Below are positions 17,890-26,382 of a DNA stretch of 64,000 nt, one piece after another. Position 1 is the first letter of the stretch; the number at the start of each line of letters is the position of its first letter. Under the pieces are notes generated by a model. That model saw only the letters and a program-made list of their open reading frames with translations. It had not been told where the DNA came from and did not search any database. Origin of the DNA: an uncultured Lachnospiraceae bacterium (lineage in GTDB: Bacteria > Bacillota > Clostridia > Lachnospirales > Lachnospiraceae); assembly GCA_910586645.1 (NCBI GenBank), contig CAJUIS010000010.1, forward strand, positions 16,603 through 80,602. The letters run 5' to 3'. The translations under genes were made by a program, and so were the position numbers.

Positions 17890-17919
17890 ATTATAGCATG
17901 GCAGGCATGGGTATGGCAA
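17890..17919 (-). promoter_or_regulatory. Predicted promoter of the minus-strand hypothetical gene
   Basis: On the minus strand TTGCCA (17919-17914) is followed after 18 bases by TATAAT (17895-17890), giving a leader of about 35 bases. It lies back to back with the kinase promoter. Confidence 0.6.
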
Positions 17920-17935
17920 AGGTATGCAAAAGAAT

Positions 17936-17964
17936 TTGATTTAGGGAAAATTCGGTGGTAAAAT
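17936..17964 (+). promoter_or_regulatory. Predicted promoter of the kinase/TGT-like gene
   Basis: TTGATT (17936-17941), 17-base spacer, TAAAAT (17959-17964), about 38 bases before ATG 18003. Confidence 0.6.
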
Positions 17965-18002
17965 TTTGTAAAAGAATGCAATAATTTGACAGGAGGATAA
18001 GG

Positions 18003-20000
18003 ATGAATATCGTCGGACAGACAATAAACGGATATTTATTTGAAGAAGCGCTTGGAAGCGGAAGTTTTGGCGCCGTATATAAAGTGTCGAAAGGAAATAA
18101 GACGTATGCTGCAAAAGTTTTGTCAGAAGTGTATATTCTGCAGGAATTTCGAAAAGAACAAAACCGGATTACAAGAGAAATCGAGGTTTTAAAAAGAGTA
18201 AAGGGGGAAAACCTGATTCGTTATCAGGAGGATTTTTGGTTTCAAAATGAATTCGGCATTATGGAATATGTAATTGTGATGGAGTATTTTCCGGGCAGGA
18301 CGCTGAAAGATTTTTTGAAGGAAGACGCCTCTTTGGAACAATTGCTGTATATATTTAAAGGCGTGCTGCAGGGCGTGCGGGATCTGCATCATACAACAGT
18401 AAAAAGACAGGGGATTATCCACAGAGATTTAAAGCCGGACAACATTATGGTAGACGACTGCCTGAACGTCAAAATTATTGATTACGGTTTAAGCCGGATG
18501 ATAGACTTTTCGTCTATTACGTCAACGGGAGCTGCAATTGGCTCTCCGCTGTATATGTCGCCGGAACAGATAAAAGACAGTAAGCGCATTGATTTCCGGT
18601 CGGATATCTATGCGCTTGGGGTCATCCTGTACGAAATGCTGACAAAGCGTATGCCATATCAGACAGCGAAGATGCCGGAGCTGATGCTTAAGATTTTATA
18701 TGAGCCGATTCTGCCGCCCAGACGGTTTTGCGCGGAGATCAGCGATGAACTGGAGGAAATCATATTTAAGGCTACGGCGAAGGAGCCGTTTGCGAGGTTT
18801 CAGACAGTGGATGAATTTATAGATGCGTTTGAGCGGAAAAACATTTCGAAAGAACTGAACGCAAAAGGAAAATTTTACGCCTGGATTTACCGGGAAAAAG
18901 AAGTGACCAGACAGTTTGAGAAGGAGAATGAGACTGACATTATTTATCCGGTTCACGTTCAAAACTGGGTGAAGCGTCTGCATTTGTATTTCGTTGGCCG
19001 GAAATTCAAAAACGTTCTTCTCGATCCCTCGACGCAAAGGCTTTCTTATGCCGCATTTCGAAATACAAAGGGACTTGTGGATTTGCCTTATGCGCCGAAA
19101 CAGGGCGTTATTTCTCTTGAATATCTGAAAGATCCCGAAAAGCGGAAAAAGTACATTGACGCGTGGTATGCGTTTGTTTCCATAGGGCAGAAGCTGATTT
19201 TGCCTTATCACTATATCAGCAATACGGATTATTCTGTGGAACAGGTAGACGACTGGATTAGAGTCAATATGCAGCTTACAAAAGAGAGCGCCGGGGCAGT
19301 TGCAGAGGGAAAAGAAAAATATGCCATGGTGTCCATTGGCCTTGGGCATCTTGTTTTTCAGTCAGAAAAAATACTGTCCAGCTTTGTTTCTGCGAATGTG
19401 GACGGATATGTGGTGCAGGTGTCGGATATGAAGCAGCTAAATGAACAGTCGCTGGACTGTTATCTGAATTTTATGGTGAATCTTCAGAAGTATACGGGAA
19501 AGCCTGTGATTGCGCTGAAAGTTCCGATCCCTCTGGGGCTTGCGCTGCTTGCGAAGGGGATATGCGGTTTTTCGCTGGGCTTGTCCGGAATAGAGTATTT
19601 TGACGAGCAGTATATAAAAGAAGAACGGGATTCGTATCAGTTGGCTTATTCCAAATTTTATGTTCCGCAGACGTTGTCTCTGCTGATGTATCCCAACCAG
19701 GATGCGGCGGTATGGGAGCGGCTTGGCCATTATTTCGGAGCGTGCGGCTGTCAGTGGTGCAGCGGGAGAGACGCTGGCGCAAGAACAGGCAGCCAACGGG
19801 CCAAACTGCATCACTGGCAGATGATGAAGGAGGAGGCGGACGCGCTGAACCGTCTGAAAAAAGAGGACAGGACGCCGTATTTGAAAAACCGGATTGAGTG
19901 CGCCTTAAAAACTCTGGACGCCATACCGGAGGAGGTTCTGGAAAGCCAGAAGCATACAGACGCGTACCGGCTTTTAAAGAATTTGAATAAAATACTTTGA
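18003..20000 (+). CDS. Ser/Thr protein kinase fused to a TGT-like barrel domain
   Basis: 665 residues. The N-terminal 280 residues are a complete Hanks-type kinase: glycine loop LGSGSFGAVYKV, Lys38, HRDLKPDN (140-147), DYG in place of DFG (160-162) and SPEQI. No transmembrane or PASTA region follows. Instead, about 370 residues alternate predicted strands and helices. They end in CGCQWC (581-586, C-x-C-x2-C) and AKLHHW about 15 residues later, closely resembling the zinc site of tRNA-guanine transglycosylases. The catalytic TGT aspartate motif was not found, so the barrel may bind rather than modify. AGGAGG at 17992-17997 precedes ATG. Confidence 0.8.
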   Translation: MNIVGQTINGYLFEEALGSGSFGAVYKVSKGNKTYAAKVLSEVYILQEFRKEQNRITREIEVLKRVKGENLIRYQEDFWFQNEFGIMEYVIVMEYFPGRTLKDFLKEDASLEQLLYIFKGVLQGVRDLHHTTVKRQGIIHRDLKPDNIMVDDCLNVKIIDYGLSRMIDFSSITSTGAAIGSPLYMSPEQIKDSKRIDFRSDIYALGVILYEMLTKRMPYQTAKMPELMLKILYEPILPPRRFCAEISDELEEIIFKATAKEPFARFQTVDEFIDAFERKNISKELNAKGKFYAWIYREKEVTRQFEKENETDIIYPVHVQNWVKRLHLYFVGRKFKNVLLDPSTQRLSYAAFRNTKGLVDLPYAPKQGVISLEYLKDPEKRKKYIDAWYAFVSIGQKLILPYHYISNTDYSVEQVDDWIRVNMQLTKESAGAVAEGKEKYAMVSIGLGHLVFQSEKILSSFVSANVDGYVVQVSDMKQLNEQSLDCYLNFMVNLQKYTGKPVIALKVPIPLGLALLAKGICGFSLGLSGIEYFDEQYIKEERDSYQLAYSKFYVPQTLSLLMYPNQDAAVWERLGHYFGACGCQWCSGRDAGARTGSQRAKLHHWQMMKEEADALNRLKKEDRTPYLKNRIECALKTLDAIPEEVLESQKHTDAYRLLKNLNKIL

Positions 20001-20016
20001 CGCCCGCGCCTATCTC

Positions 20017-20045
20017 TTGTCAACACAGGGATTCTATGATAGATT
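20017..20045 (+). promoter_or_regulatory. Possible promoter of gltX
   Basis: TTGTCA (20017-20022), 17 bases, TAGATT (20040-20045), leaving a leader of about 75 bases. Moderate matches only; no T-box structure was recognised in this leader. Confidence 0.4.
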
Positions 20046-20128
20046 ATACATTGGATCAAATGACCGTTCCGAAACATAAGGGTTCGGACGGCATATCAGA
20101 AGAAATACGGACAGATACGGAGGAAAAA

Positions 20129-21577
20129 ATGGGAAAAGTTAGAACGAGATTTGCCCCAAGCCCTACGGGGCGTATGCATGTCGGAAATCTGAGAACGGCA
20201 TTGTATGCATATTTAATCGCAAAACATGAGGGAGGAGACTTTATTTTACGGATAGAAGATACCGATCAGGAACGGTTTGTGGAAGAGGCGCTTGGAATTA
20301 TTTACCGGACGCTGCAGAAAACGGGATTGATCCATGACGAGGGTCCGGACAGGGACGGAGGCGTCGGCCCTTATGTACAAAGCGAGCGTCAGGAACAGGG
20401 CATTTATCTGGAATACGCCAAGAAGCTGATTGAAAAAGGAGAAGCGTATTATTGTTTTTGTGATAAAGAACGCCTGGAAAGCTTAAAGGAAACTGTTGCG
20501 GGAAAAGAGATTATTATTTACGACAAACATTGCCTTGGGCTTGACAAAGAAGAGATTGACGCAAAACTTTCGGCAGGGACGCCATATGTTATCCGGCAGA
20601 ATAATCCAAAAACCGGGACGACGGCGTTTGAAGATGAGATATATGGCAGGATTGAAGTGGATAATGCGGAACTTGACGATATGATTCTGATTAAATCCGA
20701 CGGATATCCGACGTATAATTTTGCCAATGTGGTCGATGATCACCTGATGGGAATCACTCATATTGTCAGAGGAAATGAATATCTTTCTTCCTCCCCGAAA
20801 TACAACAGGCTTTATGAGGCGTTCGGATGGGAAGTCCCGACTTATGTGCACTGTCCTCTGATTACAAATGAAGAGCATCAAAAGTTAAGTAAAAGAAGCG
20901 GGCATTCTTCGTACGAAGATCTGATTGAAGCGGGGTTTTTGACGGAGGCAGTCGTTAATTTTGTGGCTCTTTTGGGCTGGAGCCCGTCAGATAACCGTGA
21001 GGTTTTCAGTTTAGAAGAGCTGGTGGAGGCTTTCGATTATCATCATATGAGCAAATCTCCGGCGGTTTTTGACATGACAAAATTAAAATGGATGAACGGG
21101 GAGTATCTAAAGGCTATGGATTTTGAGCGGTTTTATAAGATGGCGGAGCCGTACATCCAAAAAACAGTTACAAAAGATTATGATTTAAGGAAAATTGCAA
21201 AGCTGGTGCAGACGAGAATTGAAATTTTTCCGGACATTGCGGATCATATTGATTTCTTTGAAGAGCTTCCGGAGTATGATACGGCGATGTATACCCATAA
21301 GAAGATGAAGACGAATCCCGAAACTTCCCTTACTGTACTGCAGGAGATCCTTCCGGTTTTGGAAGCGCACGAAGATTACAGCAACGATGCGCTTTACGAA
21401 ACGATTTCCGCATTTATTAAAGAAAAGGGTTATAAAAACGGCTATGTGCTCTGGCCAATCCGCACGGCTGTTTCCGGCAAACAGATGACGCCGGGAGGGG
21501 CGACGGAGATTATGGAAATTATCGGAAAAGAAGAGTCGCTTGCAAGAATCCGCAAAGGAATTGAAAAACTTCTATGA
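20129..21577 (+). CDS. gltX: Glutamyl-tRNA synthetase
   Basis: Class I synthetase charging tRNA-Glu. It has the HIGH-equivalent FAPSPTGRMHVGNLRTAL at the N-terminus, a Cys-rich zinc-like insertion (YYCFCDKERL), the KMSKS-equivalent HQKLSKRSG and a C-terminal anticodon-binding domain. ATG 20129 with ACGGAGGA upstream gives 482 residues, the family norm; the frame is open further upstream but that part matches nothing and is untranslated leader. The last codons overlap the start of the helicase gene (ATGA), an unusual but clear coupling. Confidence 0.97.
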   Translation: MGKVRTRFAPSPTGRMHVGNLRTALYAYLIAKHEGGDFILRIEDTDQERFVEEALGIIYRTLQKTGLIHDEGPDRDGGVGPYVQSERQEQGIYLEYAKKLIEKGEAYYCFCDKERLESLKETVAGKEIIIYDKHCLGLDKEEIDAKLSAGTPYVIRQNNPKTGTTAFEDEIYGRIEVDNAELDDMILIKSDGYPTYNFANVVDDHLMGITHIVRGNEYLSSSPKYNRLYEAFGWEVPTYVHCPLITNEEHQKLSKRSGHSSYEDLIEAGFLTEAVVNFVALLGWSPSDNREVFSLEELVEAFDYHHMSKSPAVFDMTKLKWMNGEYLKAMDFERFYKMAEPYIQKTVTKDYDLRKIAKLVQTRIEIFPDIADHIDFFEELPEYDTAMYTHKKMKTNPETSLTVLQEILPVLEAHEDYSNDALYETISAFIKEKGYKNGYVLWPIRTAVSGKQMTPGGATEIMEIIGKEESLARIRKGIEKLL

Positions 21578-23406
21578 AACAACATCTGAATGACGCCCAG
21601 ATGCAGGCAGTCCTGCATCTGAACGGTCCAATGCTTGTGCTTGCAGGGCCAGGTTCCGGCAAGACGACGGTGATCACCAAAAGAATCGAACATTTAATTC
21701 AATATGCGGACATAAATCCGTCATCCATACTGGTTATTACGTTTACAAAGGCGGCGGCAGACGAAATGAAGGAGCGTTTTCTTTCCCAAATGCCAGAGGA
21801 GGGAAGACGCGTGACCTTCGGGACGTTTCATGCGGTCTTTTTTATGATATTAAAACATGCATATCATTACGAGGCGTCTAATATTGTCCGGAAAGAAGAA
21901 CAGACGCAGTTTATGAGAGAGACGATTCATTCCATGCGTCTGGATTTTGAGGATGAAACGGAGTTTATACAGAATCTGTTTTCAGAAATCGGCCTTGTAA
22001 AAAACAGAAGGGCGCCGCTGGAACATTATTATCCGGTCTGCTGCGGCAAAGATGTTTTCAGCGGCATCTTCAAAGAATACCAGGCGTTTTTAAGACGGCG
22101 CAGGAAAATTGATTTTGACGATATGCTGGTTTATACCTATGAATTGTTTAAGGAGCGGAAAGACATTTTGTCTGCATGGCAGAAAAAATACCGCTATATC
22201 CTGATTGACGAATTTCAGGATGCAAATCAGATACAGTATGAAATTGTGCGTATGCTGGCGGAGCCGTCTCAGAATCTTTTTGTCGTGGGAGACGACGATC
22301 AGTCCATTTACCGGTTTCGCGGCGCAAGGCCGGAAATTATGCTGCATATGCCAAAAGATTACCCAGAGGTAAAAGTTGTAAATCTTTCTTATAATTACAG
22401 GTGTCCAAAAGACGTGGTGCGGATGGCGTCGCTTATTATTTCCCATAACAGAGAACGTTTTTTGAAAGAAATTTCTGCGGTTCAAAAAGAGGAAAACTCC
22501 ATTTCAGTTAAGATATGCAAGACGCAGAGGGAAGAAAATTTAAAAGTCGTGGAACAGATCCGTATGGGAGGATGTCCTTATGCAAAAACGGCAGTTTTGT
22601 TCCGGACGAATACGCAGGCAAGAGTTTTGATGGAGATGCTGATGGAATACAATATTCCGTTTACGGCAAGAGACAAAGCGCCGAATCTGTATGAACACTG
22701 GATTGCAAAGGATTTGTACGCTTATATCAGAATCGCGGAAGGGAGCAGGAGACGAAGGGATTTTCTTATGATTATGAACCGTCCGAAACGCTATATCAGC
22801 AGGGAGAGCCTGGAAAAAGAAGAGGTTTTGTTTGACAGGTGGGAGGCGTTTTATTCCGGACAGCCCTGGGTTTCAGAAAGGATTGAGCGGCTTAGGGAAG
22901 ATCTTCTGGCGGTTCGTAAGATGCGGCCTTTTGCGGCGGTCAATTATATTCGGAAGGCCATAGGCTACGATGAGTTTTTGACGGAGTATGCGGACAGCCG
23001 CCGCATCGAAAAGGAAGGGCTGTTTGAAATTCTTGACAGCCTGCAGGATTCCGCCCGTCCATACGCTTCTTTTGAAGAATGGTTTGCCCATATAGAGCAA
23101 TATAAAAAAGAAGTGCAGGAAGCTTATAAACAGAAGAAAGGGGAAACAGAAGCGGTGACTTTGGCGACGTTTCACAGTGCAAAGGGCCTGGAATTTGACG
23201 AGGTTCATATTATAGACGTCAACGAAGGGATAACGCCGTATAAAAAAGCCGTTCTTCCAGCCGATATGGAGGAAGAACGGAGAATGTTTTATGTGGCCGT
23301 AACCCGTGCAAAAAAGAAACTGTATCTGTATGTTTCAAAAAAGATTGGCCGTCACGATGCGGAAATCTCCAGATTCTTAATAGAAGCGGGAGAAAAGAGG
23401 CTGTAG
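21574..23406 (+). CDS. UvrD/PcrA-like superfamily 1 DNA helicase
   Basis: ATP-dependent 3'-5' helicase, 610 residues, shorter than PcrA/UvrD (about 720). Motifs in order: Q motif LNDAQMQAV, I AGPGSGKTTVITKR, Ia FTKAAADEM, II LIDEFQDANQ, III VGDDDQSIYRFRGA, IV SYNYRCP, V TFHSAKGLEFDEV, VI VAVTRAKKKLY. It lacks the long C-terminal tail that binds RNA polymerase or UvrB in PcrA. The role is probably repair or clearing of protein-DNA roadblocks; which paralogue it is cannot be said without comparison. Start overlaps the gltX stop. Confidence 0.93.
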   Translation: MKQHLNDAQMQAVLHLNGPMLVLAGPGSGKTTVITKRIEHLIQYADINPSSILVITFTKAAADEMKERFLSQMPEEGRRVTFGTFHAVFFMILKHAYHYEASNIVRKEEQTQFMRETIHSMRLDFEDETEFIQNLFSEIGLVKNRRAPLEHYYPVCCGKDVFSGIFKEYQAFLRRRRKIDFDDMLVYTYELFKERKDILSAWQKKYRYILIDEFQDANQIQYEIVRMLAEPSQNLFVVGDDDQSIYRFRGARPEIMLHMPKDYPEVKVVNLSYNYRCPKDVVRMASLIISHNRERFLKEISAVQKEENSISVKICKTQREENLKVVEQIRMGGCPYAKTAVLFRTNTQARVLMEMLMEYNIPFTARDKAPNLYEHWIAKDLYAYIRIAEGSRRRRDFLMIMNRPKRYISRESLEKEEVLFDRWEAFYSGQPWVSERIERLREDLLAVRKMRPFAAVNYIRKAIGYDEFLTEYADSRRIEKEGLFEILDSLQDSARPYASFEEWFAHIEQYKKEVQEAYKQKKGETEAVTLATFHSAKGLEFDEVHIIDVNEGITPYKKAVLPADMEEERRMFYVAVTRAKKKLYLYVSKKIGRHDAEISRFLIEAGEKRL

Positions 23407-23413
23407 CGGCAGA

Positions 23414-23728
23414 TTATTCGAATGTTTCAAATTCAGCCTCATCCAAGAGTTCGTCAAATTTTTCCTCCACGGCTTCATATTCTTCGTCGTTTAAGATGTT
23501 TTCCAGAGAAGGGCTGCCGTCTTCCGTTTCAAAATAGCGGTAAATATATACCGTGCCTTCCTCTTCTTCCGCAGCTTCTTCGTCAGTGGGGAGCAGGGCG
23601 ATGTAATCCTGCCCGTTTACTTCAAAAATGGTCAGGATTTCGCATTCTACCTGCGTACCGTCGTCCATATCCAGCGTAACGCAGATATCTTCGTCATCGG
23701 GCAGAGTTGATTTGTTTTGATTATCCAT
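23414..23728 (-). CDS. DUF1292 family protein
   Basis: 104-residue very acidic protein. The DUF1292 pattern is visible: ITLDMDDG-like N-terminus, VECEILTIFEV, YIALLP, YIYRYFE, then LENILNDEEYEAVEEKFDEL. The family is common in Firmicutes, often encoded by the yrrK-yrzL region, and its function is unknown. ATG has AAAGGAGA six bases upstream. It is convergent with the helicase gene (7 bases between stops), and its promoter region is shared divergently with the GH13-like gene. A perfect 14-bp palindrome (23749-23762) lies in its 5' leader. Confidence 0.88.
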   Translation of the reverse strand: MDNQNKSTLPDDEDICVTLDMDDGTQVECEILTIFEVNGQDYIALLPTDEEAAEEEEGTVYIYRYFETEDGSPSLENILNDEEYEAVEEKFDELLDEAEFETFE

Positions 23729-23748
23729 GGGATTCTCCTTTCAGAATA

Positions 23749-23762
23749 AGTAAAAATTTACT
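23749..23762. promoter_or_regulatory. 14-bp palindrome upstream of the DUF1292 gene
   Basis: AGTAAAAATTTACT is a perfect inverted repeat 20 bases upstream of the DUF1292 ATG. AAGTAAAT recurs near 23790. It could be an operator; no regulator is implied by the sequence. Confidence 0.3.
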
Positions 23763-23847
23763 GCTTTAATATACAGTCTTTTTTGGGATAAGTAAATGTT
23801 TTTTTATGATTTTTGTAGATATTTAAGGGAATATGAAAAGAAAATCA

Positions 23848-23876
23848 TATACAAATGCTGGAAGGGGGGTTATAAT
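23848..23876 (+). promoter_or_regulatory. Predicted promoter of the GH13-like gene
   Basis: TATACA (23848-23853), 17 bases, perfect TATAAT (23871-23876). The leader to ATG 23924 is about 40 bases. Confidence 0.55.
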
Positions 23877-23923
23877 AGATCCGTATATTACTTGCTTAGT
23901 TTAGGATGAAAAAGGTGAAAAAC

Positions 23924-25780
23924 ATGGAATTTAACGCAAAAAGGGGCGATTTCTCCCAATTAGGGGCAATCAAGGGAAAAACATGGGCGAATTTCTGCAT
24001 GATATGCAGAAAAGAAGCGGACTGTAAAGTGCTGATCTATGAAAAAGGTCAGGAAAAGTGGACGGAAGAAGTAGCTGTGCCGAAAGAATTTTCCAAAGGA
24101 AATCTCCGTTCGGTGCATATTGAAGGACTGGATTTGTCAGAATATGACTATAATTTTTGGATTGATGGAAAGATTGTTTTGGATCCCTGTGCGAGAAGGA
24201 TTGTAGGAAGAGAGAAATGGGCGGACATTGGACGAAACCGAAAAGCGCCTTTACGCTGCCGGTATGAGGAAAACCGTTTTTCATGGAGAGGAGAGTGCGA
24301 AAGAGAAATTCAAAGAAAAGACATGGTGCTTTATAAGCTTCATGTCAGGGGATTTACCAAGGGACTTCCGGAAGATACGCCGGACAGGGGGACGTTTCGG
24401 GGACTGACAAAAAAGCTGTCTTATTTAAAGGCGCTTGGCATTACGTCAGTGGAGCTGATGCCGGTCTATGAATTTGAAGAGGTGCTTCTGAGAGAAAAGG
24501 AGGAGGCGCCGGAATATACGAAGTGGAAATCCAAAAAGAAAGATAAGATTCAAAAGCCGAAAGAAAGTGTGGAATATAAAATCAATTATTGGGGTTATGG
24601 CAAAGGAATGTATTATGCGCCGAAAGCGTCTTATGCCGCGGGCGAATTTCCCGGGCTTGAATTAAAAGAATGTATCCTTCAGATGCATAAGAAAGGCATG
24701 GAATGCATTCTTGAGATGGACTTTTCTGAAATTATGCCAAAGGCGCAGATATTGGAAACATTAAAGTACTGGGTCAGGGAATACCATGTGGACGGGTTTC
24801 ATCTGCAGGGCAGTCAGATTCCGATTGAATTTTTGATGGAAGATCCTTACCTGGGCCGGACGAAGCTGTTTTACAGAAACATGGCGGAGCATATGGTTCT
24901 GGAGGAAGAACGGGCATACCCAAGGGCTTTTTTGGATACGGATGAATTTCTTTATCCCATAAGGAAACTGGTTTGCGGGATGGGCGGCAGCATCCGGGAA
25001 TTTTCCGATCAGATGAAAAAGCAGAATGCGCGTTTTGGATATATCAATTATATTGCAGATAACAACGGATTTACACTGAGAGATTTATTTGTATACAGCC
25101 AGAAGCATAACGAGGCAAACGGTGAAAACAATACGGACGGGCCGGACTGGAATTTCAGCATCAACTGCGGCGTGGAAGGAGAGACGACAAGCAGGAATGT
25201 GATGAGAATCCGTGACCGCCGTATGAAAAACGCCGCGGCGATGCTGTTTCTGGCACAGGGCGTGCCGATGCTGATGGCGGGAGACGAGGACTGCAACTCC
25301 CAGCAGGGGAACAATAATGTCTATTGCCAGGACAATGAAATCGGCTGGAAAGACTGGAAACAGACAAGGCAGTCGAAGGAATTTTTCAGGTATATCAAAA
25401 AACTGATTGCTTTTCGGAAAGAGCATGAGATTATCCGTATGGAAGAGCCGATGAAGCTTTTGGATACAAAGTCCTGCGGATATCCGGATTTATCTTATCA
25501 CGAGGAGGCGGCATGGATTTCTCCGGGATTCTTTAACAGGGATGCGTTGGGAATGCTTTACTGCGGAAAGTATGCAAAAGAAACAGAAGACGTATATCTG
25601 GGATTTAATTTTTCGGATCTGCACAGGAGCCTTGCGCTTCCAAAGCAGAAAGGGAAAAGAAAATGGTATCTTTTTATGGATACGGCCGTAAAAAATGCAT
25701 TTCTGGCGGAACCGGAGGAGCTGCAGGAAATGCGGTACACATTGGAGGCGCAGAGCGTTTGCATTATAATAGGAAAGTAA
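23924..25780 (+). CDS. GH13 isoamylase/GlgX-like protein, probably catalytically inactive
   Basis: 618 residues with an N-terminal CBM48-like domain (about 1-95) and a GH13 barrel of the glycogen debranching type (VLYKLHVRGFTKG, LSYLKALGITSVELMP, LAQGVPMLMAGDE). The catalytic motifs are degenerate. Region I reads ILEMDFSE. Region II reads VDGFHLQGS, with Gln where the nucleophile Asp of GFRFD belongs. Region III reads FLDTDEF. Region IV reads IADNNGFTL, with Asn-Asn replacing His-Asp. Hydrolysis by the GH13 mechanism therefore looks impossible; glucan binding or scaffolding is a better guess. ATG 23924 follows AAGGTG; ATG 23906 is an alternative. glgA lies elsewhere in the window. Confidence 0.85.
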   Translation: MEFNAKRGDFSQLGAIKGKTWANFCMICRKEADCKVLIYEKGQEKWTEEVAVPKEFSKGNLRSVHIEGLDLSEYDYNFWIDGKIVLDPCARRIVGREKWADIGRNRKAPLRCRYEENRFSWRGECEREIQRKDMVLYKLHVRGFTKGLPEDTPDRGTFRGLTKKLSYLKALGITSVELMPVYEFEEVLLREKEEAPEYTKWKSKKKDKIQKPKESVEYKINYWGYGKGMYYAPKASYAAGEFPGLELKECILQMHKKGMECILEMDFSEIMPKAQILETLKYWVREYHVDGFHLQGSQIPIEFLMEDPYLGRTKLFYRNMAEHMVLEEERAYPRAFLDTDEFLYPIRKLVCGMGGSIREFSDQMKKQNARFGYINYIADNNGFTLRDLFVYSQKHNEANGENNTDGPDWNFSINCGVEGETTSRNVMRIRDRRMKNAAAMLFLAQGVPMLMAGDEDCNSQQGNNNVYCQDNEIGWKDWKQTRQSKEFFRYIKKLIAFRKEHEIIRMEEPMKLLDTKSCGYPDLSYHEEAAWISPGFFNRDALGMLYCGKYAKETEDVYLGFNFSDLHRSLALPKQKGKRKWYLFMDTAVKNAFLAEPEELQEMRYTLEAQSVCIIIGK

Positions 25781-25796
25781 AAAGGCAGGAACAGGT

Positions 25797-26381
25797 ATGA
25801 AAGCATGGCGTCATCTTAAGACGATTTTACATCATAAAAATATGGTGCGCAAAGGATGTTTTAAAGTAGGCTTATACCGCCAGGGGATTATGCACGACTG
25901 GTCAAAATACTCCCCTGTGGAATTTTTGGTGGGCTGCAGATATTATCAGGGAACGAAAAGCCCAAATAACGCGGAACGGGCTGATAAGGGATATTCTCTG
26001 GCATGGCTGCATCATAAAGGGCGGAACAGGCATCATCTTGAATATTGGATTGATTATTCTGCGGAAACGGGAAAGATGGCGGGGATGCGCATGCCGAAAA
26101 AATATGTGGTGGAGATGTTTATTGACAGAGTTTCCGCTTCGAAAAATTATCAGAAGGAAAATTATACCGACAGAAGCCCGCTTGAATACTACGAAAAGCA
26201 TGGCGACGGTCATTATATGATACACAAAGATGCGCAGAAGCTTTTGGAGAAGCTTTTGCATATGCTGGCGGAAGAAGGGGAAGAGCGCGTATACCGCTAT
26301 ATCCGTACAGTGGTTTTAAAAAAGCGCGGCCCAAGACGGAAAGCGGAAAAGAGCAGGCAGAATAAGGGAGGCAGACTTTAA
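25797..26381 (+). CDS. DUF5662 family protein
   Basis: 194 residues. Matches the DUF5662 pattern: N-terminal WRHLKTILHHKNMV, HDWSKYSPVEF, SLAWLHHKGRNRHHLEYW and an MPKKYVVEMFIDR segment. The many conserved His and Asp residues suggest a metal-binding helical (HD-like) fold, but no activity is established. The family is frequent in gut Firmicutes and phages. A GCAGGAACAGG site lies before the ATG, 16 bases after the GH13-like gene; trpS follows after one base, so the three probably share a transcript. Confidence 0.82.
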   Translation: MKAWRHLKTILHHKNMVRKGCFKVGLYRQGIMHDWSKYSPVEFLVGCRYYQGTKSPNNAERADKGYSLAWLHHKGRNRHHLEYWIDYSAETGKMAGMRMPKKYVVEMFIDRVSASKNYQKENYTDRSPLEYYEKHGDGHYMIHKDAQKLLEKLLHMLAEEGEERVYRYIRTVVLKKRGPRRKAEKSRQNKGGRL

Positions 26382-26382
26382 A

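Noticed and set aside
19997..20128. N-terminal extension of gltX
   Set aside because: The frame is open, but residues before MGKVRTRFAPSPTG match no synthetase sequence, and a strong ribosome site precedes ATG 20129.
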